This document shows, piece after piece, positions 10,041-20,643 of a stretch of 64,000 bases of DNA (the first letter of the stretch is position 1; the number at the start of each line of letters is the position of its first letter). The position numbers were made by a program, and so were the translations under genes. This DNA comes from Protea cynaroides (lineage: Eukaryota > Streptophyta > Magnoliopsida > Proteales > Proteaceae), in NCBI GenBank assembly GCA_028583415.1, contig CM053269.1, positions 34,104,254 to 34,168,253 of the forward strand. Direction: 5' to 3'. A model generated the notes under the pieces. It searched no databases. It was not told the DNA's origin and saw nothing but the letters and a program-made list of their open reading frames with translations.

Positions 10041-11448
10041 TATTCTGCCCATTTCACCCTCATATTGTAAATCTAAGGATCAAATAAACACATTGCTCCT
10101 ATCAAAAGGATTAGGCCACAAGACATACGAGTTGTCCAAATCATTCCATCAAAAGTTGAGAGAAAAAGATCCTCTCCAGTTGCGGTATTAATAAGAGAGG
10201 CGACAGTCATGGTTGGATGAGCCAACGACGGTCCTATCGTATGGTATCGCACGTTTGGGAGTGGAATGAGGTATCCACAAATTGTAACACAGAATCAAAA
10301 ACTTGATAGAAAAGGGGAAAATAAGATGAAGAAAAGGAGAGCTGAGTTTCTTCCCCAACGGATTCCCAACTCCCCCGTAGGTTTTAGTAGAAGAGAATGA
10401 GAAGAGGAGTCTACACCCGCTATCCTTCTCCCCCTGTTCTGGAACTTTGCAAAACCGTCGGAATTTGATGGCCTAATCTACCATCCCAGACCCTCAACGC
10501 CACATTCCCACTCTCCTCCACCCCACCCATCAGAACTACAAGGGGGACCATCCTTGAAACCGCCAAAATCTGACACTAGCCACCATCACGAAAGGATCTT
10601 ATGATCTCATCCTTACTCATACCCATATGTTTGACCTAGGGATTAGGAGGATAAACAAAGTTTCTCTGATTCCTCCGCATGTTACTTTTTCAAACACCAG
10701 AGGATTTTGCATTGAAGTTCTTCAAGACCTATATGAGCTAAACAACATATATTGAGGTCGCAAAAATATTGAGATAAAGAGAAGATTAAGGACAGGGTTA
10801 ATCAGGTTCAAATGGGAGATGAGCTAAAGTGAACTCTGATTTTTGGGATCAGGTTCGAATTGATCTTAAGAAGTTTATATTGAAAAATGTACCTCCTTTG
10901 GTATTTTGAGATCAAAAGAATTTTGAGAAAGGGAAAATGTCTTCCATTCCACCATTTGGTGAGCACCCCCGACACCCTAGTTCCTTTCATTCCCAATTTC
11001 CCTCCTATGTCTTCCTCTATTAATCGTCAGTTGATTTCCGGATCCTGAACATTACAGTCACCGAAACGGACGAAGATTAAGCTCTCGAAATGGAAGAAGA
11101 AAACGTGGAATAGAAGCTTAATTTGATGTTGAAAAAATCGAAGGGAAGTGGACGTTCTGCAACTCAAAATAATGGGCAATGGAGAGGAAAACCATAAGGG
11201 AAAAATTCGTGAAAATTAGTGATAGGGTTAATCAGGCTTGAACGGGAGATGAACTAAAACGATCTGTCATTTCCTTTGATTCATTGTTACAACATTTACA
11301 CTCTTTCTTTTATTCTTATTTCATTGCAACCACTGGATGAGGTGTGCACCAGGTGTCTCCCATTGAGCGGCAACTGGCTCTTCTTTTGTTGATGCTACGA
11401 CAGGAGAGAGCCCAATCCAAAGTTGAGATCATGCACATTTTAGATATG
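10041..11448. other. Unassigned intergenic region
   Basis: Contains the right copy of the 85-bp direct repeat (10041-10123). A second short repeat, GGGTTAATCAGGxTxxAAxGGGAGATGA, occurs at about 10796-10825 and 11226-11255. Short ORFs have no recognisable motifs. GC content is higher around 10200-10650, but I see no gene there. Confidence 0.4.
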
Positions 11449-11680
11449 TGATACAAACAAGAATCAAGAATGCTCAGAAGAAGAGAGGAAGAGGAAAAGA
11501 ATAGTCCGTTTCAAAAGGGATAACCTCCTGAGTTTACAAAAGAAGACTATTCATTACTTAACTGAATGTTACAATATTTCTCTAGACTCCTATTTATACG
11601 TAGCTACTTGAATTACATTCGGTTACATTAATCATATTCAGTTACAACATATAATAATCATTAATAATCCATTCGTAACA
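11449..11680 (-). repeat. Possible small solo copia LTR
   Basis: The minus-strand reading starts TGTTACGAATGGATTATTAA and ends TTGTTTGTATCA (TG...CA). It contains a TATAAATAG-like box (ACGTATAAATAGGAGTC) and a downstream CT-rich leader, as in short plant copia LTRs. No adjacent PBS or PPT and no matching 5-bp TSD were found, so this rests on composition and end dinucleotides only. Confidence 0.35.
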
Positions 11681-12293
11681 TTGCCATCCACTTGGTGAGA
11701 ACCTTGTGTTTAAGATTCAAACTAAAATTCAGATCATTAAAGATATCTCCAAAGCAACGCCAACATCCAGTGCAAAACCTTCAATTGCGCCATCAATAGT
11801 TTCCCAATCTTCAGGAATTTCTCCCTTGCCACTTCCAGTAAGGAACATCATTCATCTTAACACGAGAGTCAAAAAAAAAGCAATTTCATTTAAAGCAAGG
11901 AAGAAAGTGGCTTTAATGCTTAGAATTATTAGAAAAATGTAGAAAAGAAACAAAGCTGGTCAAGATGTTCGAGGAGTTTTAGTTTGGAGAAACGAATGAA
12001 ATGGTGAAACAAAGCTGATCTGTCCATGAGAGACATGTGGGGCCAGGGTCAATGGCATTTTATGGATTTAAAATTGCCATAAAATCTGGTTTGTTTGATA
12101 AAATGCACAAAACAAGAGGTGTAATAGACAGACCTGTGTAATGCACGGAAGAATGGGATTTTTTTCCTTTTCTTAAATCAGAGATGAAGCTCTGGAAGCT
12201 TTTAGAAATATGAGGTTTTCAGATCTGTGAGAAGCACAAAGCGTCGAAGTGAGAAACAATGATCCGAGGGAAGAGTGAAGCAACAAGCATCCC

Positions 12294-12485
12294 ATGAACA
12301 AATCGATCCTCGAATCCAGCATCTCGGCAATTTCTGAATCAAAATGGCAAGGGTTGAAGTCATGGCTCAGTGTCGAGATCTCAAGAACATCCACAGCAGA
12401 GAATCTCCTGGATTACCCAAAAACGTCTCCGTTACTCAGAACACTAGAATCAGTGGATGAAGAGAAGTTCGGACAACGGAAGGAG
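12294..12485 (+). CDS. Exon-like ORF of unknown function
   Basis: An ORF starts with ATG at 12294 (MNKSILESSISAISESKWQG) and stays open to a possible splice donor GGAG|GTAGGT at 12485/12486, just before a 29-base T tract. It is Ser/Leu/Glu-rich and I do not recognise the protein. Coding-like sequence reappears at 12677-13003 and 20136-20362, so these may be parts of one host gene or pseudogene disrupted by the copia insertion. Confidence is low because no domain could be named. Confidence 0.3.
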
Positions 12486-12495
12486 GTAGGTTCTT

Positions 12496-12497
<2 letters not shown>

Positions 12498-12526
<29 letters not shown>
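12498..12526 (+). repeat. Poly(T) tract
   Basis: 29 consecutive T, either an intron pyrimidine tract or the tail of an inverted retroposon. No retroposon body was identified beside it. Confidence 0.9.
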
Positions 12527-12916
12527 GTGATCTTCCATCTACTCCGGCACCGACGAGGTAGCTGCATTGGCATCTCATTTCTGTGATCGATTTTCCGGCA
12601 GAGGTCCATTTCTGTGATCTCATTTCTCCCTTCTCAAGAAAAGCTGCTACCTGATCCAAAAGGAAATTCTTTGTAAATGGATATCAAGATTAGAAGTATG
12701 GCCATTCTTGGAGACATTTACAGAGGATGTTGCAAACGAAATACAGGGCAAGCCAGATCTGATCTAAGTGCCTCAAACGGAGGGGACCATGGTGGAATCA
12801 ACTGCGGAATTCAGGAGGCGTCGGATCCGATCTTGCGAGGAAGGCCGATTTCGGTAGTACCAAAGGGCTTGGCTACACCATCACCCATGTTGTCCACGCA
12901 ATCCTTCACCGCATAG

Positions 12917-13003
12917 GATTCTTTCGCTCTCAAATCCTTCGCCATCGTCGATAGGTATGCTGCTGCGGATCGGGCCTTGGACAGGTTCACCGAAATTTTC
13001 TGA
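12917..13003 (+). pseudogene. Host coding-like fragment abutting the copia insertion
   Basis: Between a TAG (12914-12916) and a TGA (13001-13003) the frame reads with a helical pattern, FAIVDRYAAADRALDRF. This faintly recalls a pentatricopeptide-repeat helix pair, but the stretch is under 30 codons and the identification is tentative. It ends at the left boundary of the copia LTR (13007). An alternative is random open frame. Confidence 0.25.
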
Positions 13004-13006
13004 TCG

Positions 13007-13276
13007 GCTTAAAACTACAAAACTTTCTTATTCAGTTTACTAATAATCTTACAGCTGTTAAGGATATATATCCCTACAGAATCAAGCACGATCAATTTAC
13101 AAGACTCAAACACTTTACCAGATAATTGTACAATTGTTAATCGTGGGCAGTTTACAAATGAGAACTGAACATGATATGAACATGGATTCACTTGTTAAGT
13201 GGTTATGACACCTGTTCACATGTGGCAATATGGTTATAACACCTGTGAATCTGATCTACTTGGAGTTACGTTAACA
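13007..13276 (-). repeat. 3' LTR of Ale-like copia element
   Basis: 270 bp and collinear with 19861-20135. In sense orientation it starts TGTTAACGTAACTCC. The sense 3' terminus has lost its CA (plus strand reads GGCTTAAAAC where the partner has TGTTAAAAC). The two LTRs differ by scattered substitutions and small indels, so the insertion is not very recent. Confidence 0.9.
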
Positions 13277-14864
13277 TCCCCCGCAAAACCAATGGTATGG
13301 GTACGACATTGGTTTTGGATCGTAACCATCGAATACGAGTAGTCCCCAACGGCTTAGTTAGACAATCTGCTATTTGATCTTTAGTAGAAATAAACTGAGC
13401 TTCAAGAACACCTTGTTGGACGAGGTCCCGCACAAAATGGTAGTCCACTTCAATGTGTTTTGTGCGCGCATAGAAAACTGAATTTGAGGAGAGATAAGTC
13501 GCCCCAATATTGTCACACCAAATAACTGGAGCAGTAGGTAATGCAATCCTGATATCACGACGGAGATAAGTCAACCAAGTCACCTCTGCTGAAGCATTAG
13601 ACAAGGTTTTGTATTCAGCTTCAGTGCTTGACCAAGCTACCGTCGGTTGTTTGCGTGAACTCCAGGAGATAAGATTATTTCCTATGTAAATACAGTACCC
13701 TCCTGTGGAACGGCGATCATGGGGACAACCAACCCAGTCAGCATTAGAGAAGGCAGTTATAATGCCACGGCCTACCTTATGAAAATGTAAACCATGGTCA
13801 TAAGTTCCTTTAAGATACCGTAGAATTTGCTTGACTGCTATCCAATGAGTAGTAGTTCGTTGATGAAGGAATTGGCAGACTTTGTTAATGGCAAAAGAAA
13901 TATCCGGCCGTGTAAACGTTAAATACGGTAGAGCCCCCACCACACTTCTATAATCTGTAACATTCGATATGGGATCCCCAGCCGTCTTTGTTAGTGGTGG
14001 ACAAGTGGCCATCGGGCTTGCAACCGGTTTGGCTTCATGCATACCAGTTCTGCTCAAAAGATCTAAAGTGTATTTTTGTTGAGAAAGATACATACCCGAC
14101 TCAGAAAAATGAGCCTCTAGACCCAAGAAATACTTGAAATTACCCAGATCCTTTATTGGAAAAAGAGAACATAGTGGTTTCAAAAGACATTGAATGAGTG
14201 ACTCCTTGCTCGAGATGATAAAGTATATCATCCACATAGATAAGGAGCAGAATAATATTCCCATTGCAATTGAAGACAAAAAGAGAGCTGTCTGTTTTGG
14301 ACTGATGAAATCCAAGATGAATAAGAGAACAAGTTAATCTAGAGTACCATGCACGGGGTGCCTATTTGAGCTCATACAGCGCCTTATGCAGTTTACAGAT
14401 GTGATTAGGAAATTGAGGGTGTTCAAACCCTTGTGGTTGCACCATGTAAACATCGTCAGCAAGATATCCATGTAGAAAAGCATTATGTATATCAATTTAT
14501 CTTATGGACCAACCATTCATAGTAGCCAAGGCAAGAATGGTTCGAACTGTAGTAGCTTTGACTACCAGACTGTAAGTATAACCATAGTCCAGACCTGGTT
14601 GTTGATGAAAACCTTTGGCAACTAGATGAGCTTTGTAATGCTCAATAGAACCATCTGACTTTCGCTTGATTCGATACACCCATTTACATCCCACAACATT
14701 GGCAGATGTTGATCTTGGAACCAGAGACCACGTCCCATTTGTCATAAGGGCATTAAATTCATTCTTCATAGCCTCACGCCAATGCTTGGTTTGAATTGCA
14801 TCCGAATAACAACTTGGTTCAATAGCATCAAATAAAACTGTTAGAGCATGTCAATGTGGACGTT
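13266..14864 (-). pseudogene. copia reverse transcriptase and RNase H (C-terminal half of polyprotein)
   Basis: Minus-strand translation from 14864 gives the RVT_2 start (HWREAMKNEF, then TWSLVP and VGCKWVYRIKRKSDGSIE). A stop and a frame change follow, then the YVDDI polymerase motif near 14230, LFPIKDLGNFKYFLGLE, and RNase H with DWVGCPHDRRSTGGYC, WSSRKQPTVAWSSTEAEY and QIADCLTKPL. The long ORF 13266-14315 covers the RT thumb and RNase H and extends into the LTR. Function in life would be copying the element RNA to DNA. The RT core is split over at least three frames or stops, so it is dead. Confidence 0.9.
13277..13286 (-). other. Polypurine tract of Ale-like copia element
   Basis: Sense TTGCGGGGGA ending directly at the 3' LTR, immediately after the end of the RNase H frame. 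Confidence 0.8.
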
Positions 14865-15232
14865 TAGGTTGTAAGCCCGTATCGAACTAACCGGTCTTAC
14901 CACCTTGTATTAGGTCTACCTATCATGGTCGAGCCAAATGGACCAAGTGCGTGAAGGAAATAGCAAGACTAGGTATTAAACTGACCCAAAAACAGTAAAA
15001 TAGGGGGTAGGGTCGCATACCCAAATAGGTAGGGTCGGACCCCCCTCATTAGGGAGTCAGACCCCTGAATTTTAGACCTAGGGTAGGACAATTTTGACCC
15101 GAGGGTTGACGGGATCTCCGACCCCCTCATCGACCCCCTCATTACCGACATAAACCGTAAATAGGAAACTTTCCAAATTTCAAGGGGATTCTTTCCTAAT
15201 CTCAATGGGATTTATTTTGGGAGGTTCTCCTC

Positions 15233-15240
15233 TATAAATA
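15233..15240 (+). promoter_or_regulatory. TATA box of solo Tekay-type LTR
   Basis: TATAAATA in the context CTCCTCTATAAATAGGACGTCC. The same box is found, inverted, at 51445-51454 and 61141-61150, and as TATAAATA at 33799-33806. Confidence 0.7.
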
Positions 15241-16609
15241 GGACGTCCCTTTGCCTCTTTCACTCTTTTTGAAACCCTAATTGAAAGAGAAGAGAATAAG
15301 AAAAGGAAAGTTGGAGAAGAAGACTAAAGAGAAGAATTCAGAGAAACCTCTGAATCTCAGCAAACCTAAGGTATGGGTATGCTTCCATTAATAATTTAAG
15401 ACCTTAGAATAGTTCATAAAGACGGTATGATCTAGGAGAGAACCAAATCATCCATCCATGAGAAGATTTCAATGAAATCCATTGAGGGAATCATGGTAGG
15501 CAAAGTAAGGAAGTAACCTGGAGTTTTAAGCCATAGAACAAGCATAGAATGGACTGTGGAAGTAAGCCATAGGACCCAAACTTGAAAGATTAGACTGTAG
15601 AATGAAAATGTCGACTCAAACTACGTAAGTCACACGTAGGGTCGATTGGGAATTGATCCTACCAGACCACAGGATCGACCCCTAGCTTTTGAGATGTCCA
15701 GGGAGGCTGCGGTCGCACCTAGGGTCGATTGAACATCCGACCCTAGCATCGACCCTACACCCTGGGGTCGCAGAAAACTGCTACCCTACCTGCGACCCGT
15801 CCTGCGACCCTCGCTTAACAACAAGCATAAAATTGTCGGAATGAATTCTAATTAAAATCTATCGACTTGTTAGGTTTTCTTATTGATATAAAGGTGATTC
15901 TTAGAGCTTGAAGAGGATATACACTCAAGCAAAGGTGAGGGAAGAAGACCTAAAATAATTGGCTAATAATAAACTGTTTTTATTTTCTTGAGTCCAATGC
16001 CATGACTGATTCTATGCGTGTGTGCTTGTAATGTGCATTCAACATGTCATCCAATATTCCTGCTATTAATGTTCATGCATATTTAATTCTATTTTATTTA
16101 TAACATGATGATGATGATGATGCTAGGAATAGGCATGTGAATGTATGTGTGTGGTTAGTGTGCTTGATGCGAGTGGAGCATCAGGGGGAGGACGTGACAT
16201 TGTGGTTCAGTCTGGTGACTAAACTCTAGCTCTATCTCTACTCAAGTCTTGTCCACTGACATCGTCGTATCGTCATTACCTTAGCAGAACTATTACGTCG
16301 TAGGGTATCAGGGGAGGTGGTCTCAGACCGTGTAGTCTTCGACTCAGCCAGGGGCCTTAGCTCTATCTCTATGGACGTATTGAGGGATGCTGGGGTGAGG
16401 CCTTGGGTATACTGTTTGACATTAGGATTGGTTAGTTGCGAGCCTAGTTTGCAAGCCCTCGCCAGTAGGGGCTTACGTGTTGGTATGGATAGAGTATCAG
16501 GGGAAGTGTGATGCGGTGTGGTCCTAAGCACTTTAGCTCTATCTCTATTCCATAGTGGGTGCATGTGGGACAACAATAAACGTTAACCTTTGGACAGCTT
16601 CATACACTC

Positions 16610-16906
16610 GTGTATAGAGGTGAGGCGGCCACCGAACCTTTCTATAGCACATTGCAAACTTATATACCAGACCACAGATATGAATTGAATGCATGCATAT
16701 GTTTGTTGTATTGTTTTGTTTGCTCACTGAGCCGTGATGTGTGCTCACCCTTTCAACGTCGAATATTTTTAGTTGATGATTCAGGTACCACTGTGGAAGA
16801 TTATATGAATGCTTCTGTGTACGGGCACGTGTCTGCAATGGAGGTTGAAGATATAGTGGAGACGCATGACTCCTCATGCGAGTGCAACTCATGCGCTTTT
16901 GATTAG
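16610..16906 (+). CDS. Small LTR-encoded ORF with C-terminal CEC-x2-C motif (copy in solo LTR 1)
   Basis: 98 codons. The C-terminal half (FLVDDSGTT, VYGHV, then DSSCECNSCAFD and stop) is shared with 26670-26888 (minus), with the second Tekay LTR at about 59540-59665 (minus, no start), and in diverged form with 35305-35526. The upstream ATG is not shared by all copies, and a TTTTTAG acceptor-like site lies just before the conserved block. The conserved part may therefore be an exon end rather than a free-standing ORF. Function unknown; no domain recognised. Confidence 0.4.
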   Translation: MYRGEAATEPFYSTLQTYIPDHRYELNACICLLYCFVCSLSRDVCSPFQRRIFLVDDSGTTVEDYMNASVYGHVSAMEVEDIVETHDSSCECNSCAFD

Positions 16907-17190
16907 ATTTTTATTTGAACTATTAAGGAAATGTAATTGGATATTTTATTTACTTATGTCTCGGTTGATACAACATAATTTGATATTTTATTTATGATTA
17001 TCACAGTTAGATTCCTCAGTTCATTTAATATTAAGACTTCCGCTATTGTGTATTTATTCTGATTATGGTTGTGGATGTGTATGGTTTAATTTAAAAGGAC
17101 ACAGCCTATTAAAGATCCTAGTTGAACCGTTGGTTATTAACGGTTCATCACACCGTTCTAAATAGTGCGGAATTGGGGTGTGACATAGGT

Positions 17191-19785
17191 GGCCATGGAA
17201 TTCTCCCATCCAAAATTATTTTTGGGCGTCTAATGCCCCTATGGGCCCGAGTAACATAGGGATTTGGATCCCCACCCAAAATTTGTGGTGGCTGGCCCAC
17301 ATCTGAAATAAGTGATGATGGTAATGAGAACTCCATCAATGGCACAAAGGATTCCATATTTGTAGGCACCGAATAAGGAGAATGAGGGCCTTGATGATCC
17401 ACCGAAGTAAGTGGAGCCGGATCCGTTGGGTGTAGAGTGGGAGGAGTGAGAGAGTCCAGAGTAGACTGAACTACATTTAGTGTCGCACCAAGATAACCAT
17501 CACCGATTTTATTGGGCTGTACAACAGGAATAGCCACCTTAAAAGGAAACAAACCCTCATCAAACACGACATCTCGGGCGATAAAAATTCTACCCGTTTT
17601 TTAATTAAGGCACTTGTAGCCTTTATATGTGGAACTACATCCAATGAAAACACATTGTGTGGATCGAAAAGCTAGCTTAGAAGAATTATATGGCCGTAGA
17701 TAAGGATAACAAGCGCAACCAATAATCCGAACCGTGGAATAATCTAGTGAACGACCAAATAATTTTTCAAAAGGTGTGATGAATTTAAGGGGAGCTGAAG
17801 GCAAACGATTAATTATGAAACATGAAGCCGTAAATATATGTCCCCAATATTTCATTGGTAATCCTACATTGGCCATTATTGAGAGTCCTGTGTTGACAAT
17901 ATGACAATGCTATCTCCGCAGTGCCATTCTGTTCGTGAACATGTGGGCAAGAAACACGATGTAAAATTCCATGCTTATCCAATTCCTTGGAAATAGACCA
18001 AAACTCACCTCCCCAATCCATTTGCAAAGCCTTTATTAATATATTAAATAAATTTTCAACATGCAATTTGAAACTTAAAAAGGCTTGCAATGCGGCATCT
18101 TTTGTGGGTAGCAGATAAATCCAAGTAAATTTCAAAAAATCATCAACAAACGAAATATAATATCTATTTCCACAATAAATAGGATAGATGCGGGCCCCCA
18201 CAAGTTCCAAAGGCTTTGTGGTAATCGTATTTGTAGAAAGAGATGGAAATCTTCTTATTTTGCCTTCTTGACAAGCACGGCAAACAAGCTGCAACTTTCT
18301 TCCATCAATAGGCAGATGATGCCGATTTATAATATGACTGGTAAGATGAGAAGATGGATGACCCAATCGGCTATGCCACAATCAGCGGATGTACGAACAG
18401 CATTGTATGCCCTTTTTAGAGGAAACCTACTGAGAGGAAGGTGGTAGAGGCCATTGCTGACTTGACCTCGAAGAAGTATCTGCCCTGTGATTTGATCCTT
18501 TTATGCAAAACCAAGTAGGATGGAATTCAAAATATACATTATTATCTATGGAAAATTTTCGCACAGATAATAAATTTTTTGTAATAGCAGGAACATGTAA
18601 TATATTTTTCAATAATAAATTTCGATGTAGACTAAATAGAGAAGATGTTCCAATGTAGTGAATAGGCAAACCAGTGCCATCACCGATGTTAACATGATCA
18701 GTGGATGTATAGTCTGAATGTATCTACAAATTGTTGAGATCAGCAGTCAAGTGATTTGTAGCCCCAAAGTTAGGATACCATGACATGTCTGGTGCTAAAG
18801 GTGAAGTGGTAGAACTACTGTATGCCATGGGTGCTGTATTAGTATTGTCATACTGGGAATAGCAGCGATTAGCCATATGACCGACCTTATTACAAATTTG
18901 ACATATAGGACGTGATCGGTTGTCATTAAAGAGAAGAACAGATTGAGAACGATCTCGGGAATACCCACGACCTCTGTTAGGAGAAGGGAGAAGACCATCT
19001 TTTCCACGGGAACCACATGAAAAACCACGATTGCGAATGGACATGCCACGAGTTGCAATATTTGCAGAGTGAAATGAAGAAGCAGAATCTGCTGCTAATT
19101 GTTCAAGCCAACTTTCATGTTGTAAGAGATGACCATGTAATTCTTCCATGGTAATGATATCTGGTCGTGTGGTAATAGAAGTAATAAGAGATCCATACTC
19201 AGAACCAAGACCGTTGAGTACATATCCAATGAGTTCAGCATCTTGAATTGGCTGACCAGCAGAGGCTAAAGAATCTGTGCATGATTTAATTTTCTAAAGG
19301 TAATCAGACATACTCAATCCATCCTTGTGAAGAGCAGTAAGTTGAAGACGTGTCTGAACTGCTCGAGCCTTGGAATGAGTGACAAACATAGAAGTAAGAG
19401 CAGTCCAAACATTTTATGAAGAATTAAGCCCAACAACATGAGCCAAAATAGGTTCTGATAGAGAGGAGATGAGCCAACTCAGAAAAAATTGATCTTGTCT
19501 GTACCACGTAACATAAGCAGGATTCAATTTCTGAATGGTGGTTGACATAGTTGAAGTAACAGTAGAAGGACAATCGGTTGTGGAAGACTGAGTTGCTATA
19601 GAGATGAATTCAGATGGTGCAGTTGATGTTCCATCAATAAAACCCATAAGATCATAAGAACGTAGAATTGGAAGGAACTATGATTGCCATAAAGGATAAT
19701 TGTCCCTGGTTAATTTGATGGAAATAAAATTATGTAGATTAGGTAGAGGGGAAGGAAGATCAGAAGTGCCTTGATTAGTAGCCAT
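17191..19785 (-). pseudogene. copia gag, protease and integrase (N-terminal half of polyprotein)
   Basis: ATG at 19785 (MATNQGTSDLPSPLPNLHNF). Gag contains NYPLWQS, a UBN2-type core with in-frame stops, and a zinc knuckle CQICNKVGHMANRC near 18890. The protease has WYPNFGATNHLT near 18770, where the catalytic DSG triad is changed to NFG, so it could not cleave. Integrase follows with WHSRLGHPSS...CRACQEGK (HHCC zinc site), FVDDF, the second catalytic Asp in MDWGGEF, and NGTAE, then frameshifts. A linker region (17191-17567) precedes the solo-LTR insertion. RT resumes at 14864. Confidence 0.9.
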
Positions 19786-19848
19786 GATGAACACTTAAGA
19801 AGATGAAAGATCAGTTGTTTCCGATGATAGAGAGGTTACTCAAACACG

Positions 19849-19860
19849 GCTCTGATACCA
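19849..19860 (-). other. Primer binding site (tRNA-Met initiator) of Ale-like element
   Basis: Sense TGGTATCAGAGC directly follows the 5' LTR. It is complementary to the 3' end of the initiator methionine tRNA and is typical of plant copia elements. Confidence 0.9.
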
Positions 19861-20135
19861 TGTTAAAACTGCAAAACTTTCTTATTCAGTTTACTAATAA
19901 TCTTACAGCTGTTAAGGATATATATCCCTACAGAATCGAGCACGATCAATTTACAAGACTCAAACAGTTTACAAGATAATTGTACAATTGTCAATCGTGG
20001 GCAGTTTACAAATGAGAACTTTGGAACATGATATGAACATGGATTCAGTTGTTAAGTGGTTATGACACCTGTTATCACATGTAGCAATATGGTTATAACA
20101 CCTGTGAATCTGATCTGCTTGGAGTTACGTTAACA
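19861..20135 (-). repeat. 5' LTR of Ale-like copia element
   Basis: 275 bp, sense TGTTAACGTAACTCC...TTTTAACA, with intact TG/CA ends, next to the PBS. Contains a TATATATA tract near 19917. Confidence 0.92.
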
Positions 20136-20362
20136 GTCACCAAGATCCTCACATTCTCAAATTTAGTAACCATTTTTTCTGCTGCAGATATTCTGAAGTT
20201 CTTGCTACCGGCGGTGATGATGGTTGGAGGGTTAACAGGGAGGTGTAGAGGATTGGGGATGGCAGCTGTGTCGGTGGAATTAATGACTAGGGTTAGGAAG
20301 GGCGCTATGGACGAAATTGCAATGGAGGTTGGAATAAAGGTTTCTGGTTGCGATGGTTTTTC
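20136..20362. other. Coding-like sequence between two transposons, unidentified
   Basis: Plus-strand frame from 20136 is open for about 75 codons (includes LKFLLPAVMMVGGLTG). The minus strand is open too (20368 to 20093, including AAIPNPLHLPVNPPTI). I recognise neither. It abuts the copia 5' LTR on the left and the truncated gag of the level-1 element on the right, so it may be the continuation of the host-like sequence ending at 13006. Confidence 0.3.
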
Positions 20363-20579
20363 TCGCATCCACTAACTCGGACTTTCACACAATCTCCCAA
20401 TCCATCATTGATTGCATTCTTAGCTGTAGACTCATATAGGGCATCCACCTTCCCAGTACAAACTGCTTGCCACACATCAAAACCAAGAGAACCTATATAA
20501 TTTTTCATCCTCCACTTCCAGATCACAAATTCATTTCCATCAAAAACTGGGGTTTGCAAAAATCATCCCATGTAGACAT
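20362..20579 (-). pseudogene. Truncated gag start of second tandem unit
   Basis: Starts at ATG 20579 in the same context as 25019. It encodes VFDGNEFVIWKWRMKNYIGS and VWQAVCTGKVDALYEST, the N-terminal copia gag, then stops matching after KVRVSG at about 20362. The rest of this unit and its 3' LTR are missing. Confidence 0.75.
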
Positions 20580-20629
20580 GTTTGCTCCCTGATCACTCAG
20601 CTACTGATCAAGCTGTCACTGAGCCTGGC

Positions 20630-20641
20630 GCTCTGATACCA
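20630..20641 (-). other. Primer binding site of second tandem unit
   Basis: Sense TGGTATCAGAGC, two bases after the LTR end, complementary to initiator tRNA-Met. Confidence 0.9.
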
Positions 20642-20643
20642 AT

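Larger units (their letters stand above)
14870..17185 (+). mobile_element. Solo gypsy (Tekay-related) LTR, 2316 bp, TSD TAGGT
   Basis: Begins TGTAAGCCCGTATCGAAC, ends GGGGTGTGACA, and is flanked by perfect 5-bp duplications TAGGT at 14865-14869 and 17186-17190. The ends and much of the body match the LTRs of the Tekay element at 26390-61510 (read in reverse). It interrupts the copia polyprotein between integrase and RT, so it is younger than that element. No internal sequence remains, consistent with LTR-LTR recombination. It carries a TATA box, CGACCC-rich segments, the repeated ATCAGGGGAGG / TAGCTCTATCTCTA cassettes and the small CEC-x2-C ORF. Confidence 0.95.
13007..20135 (-). mobile_element. 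Ty1/copia element (Ale/Retrofit-like), complete but defective, with inserted solo LTR
   Basis: Minus-strand element with a 275-bp 5' LTR (19861-20135), PBS, gag-protease-integrase-RT-RNase H in copia order, PPT and a 270-bp 3' LTR (13007-13276). Without the 2316-bp solo LTR and one 5-bp TSD copy it would be about 4.8 kb, normal for this lineage. The short LTRs, the gag start and the conserved block around protease point to Ale/Retrofit. Many stops and frameshifts, and a mutated protease site, make it inactive. The two flanks (TGATCG and GTCAC) do not form a clear TSD. Confidence 0.9.
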
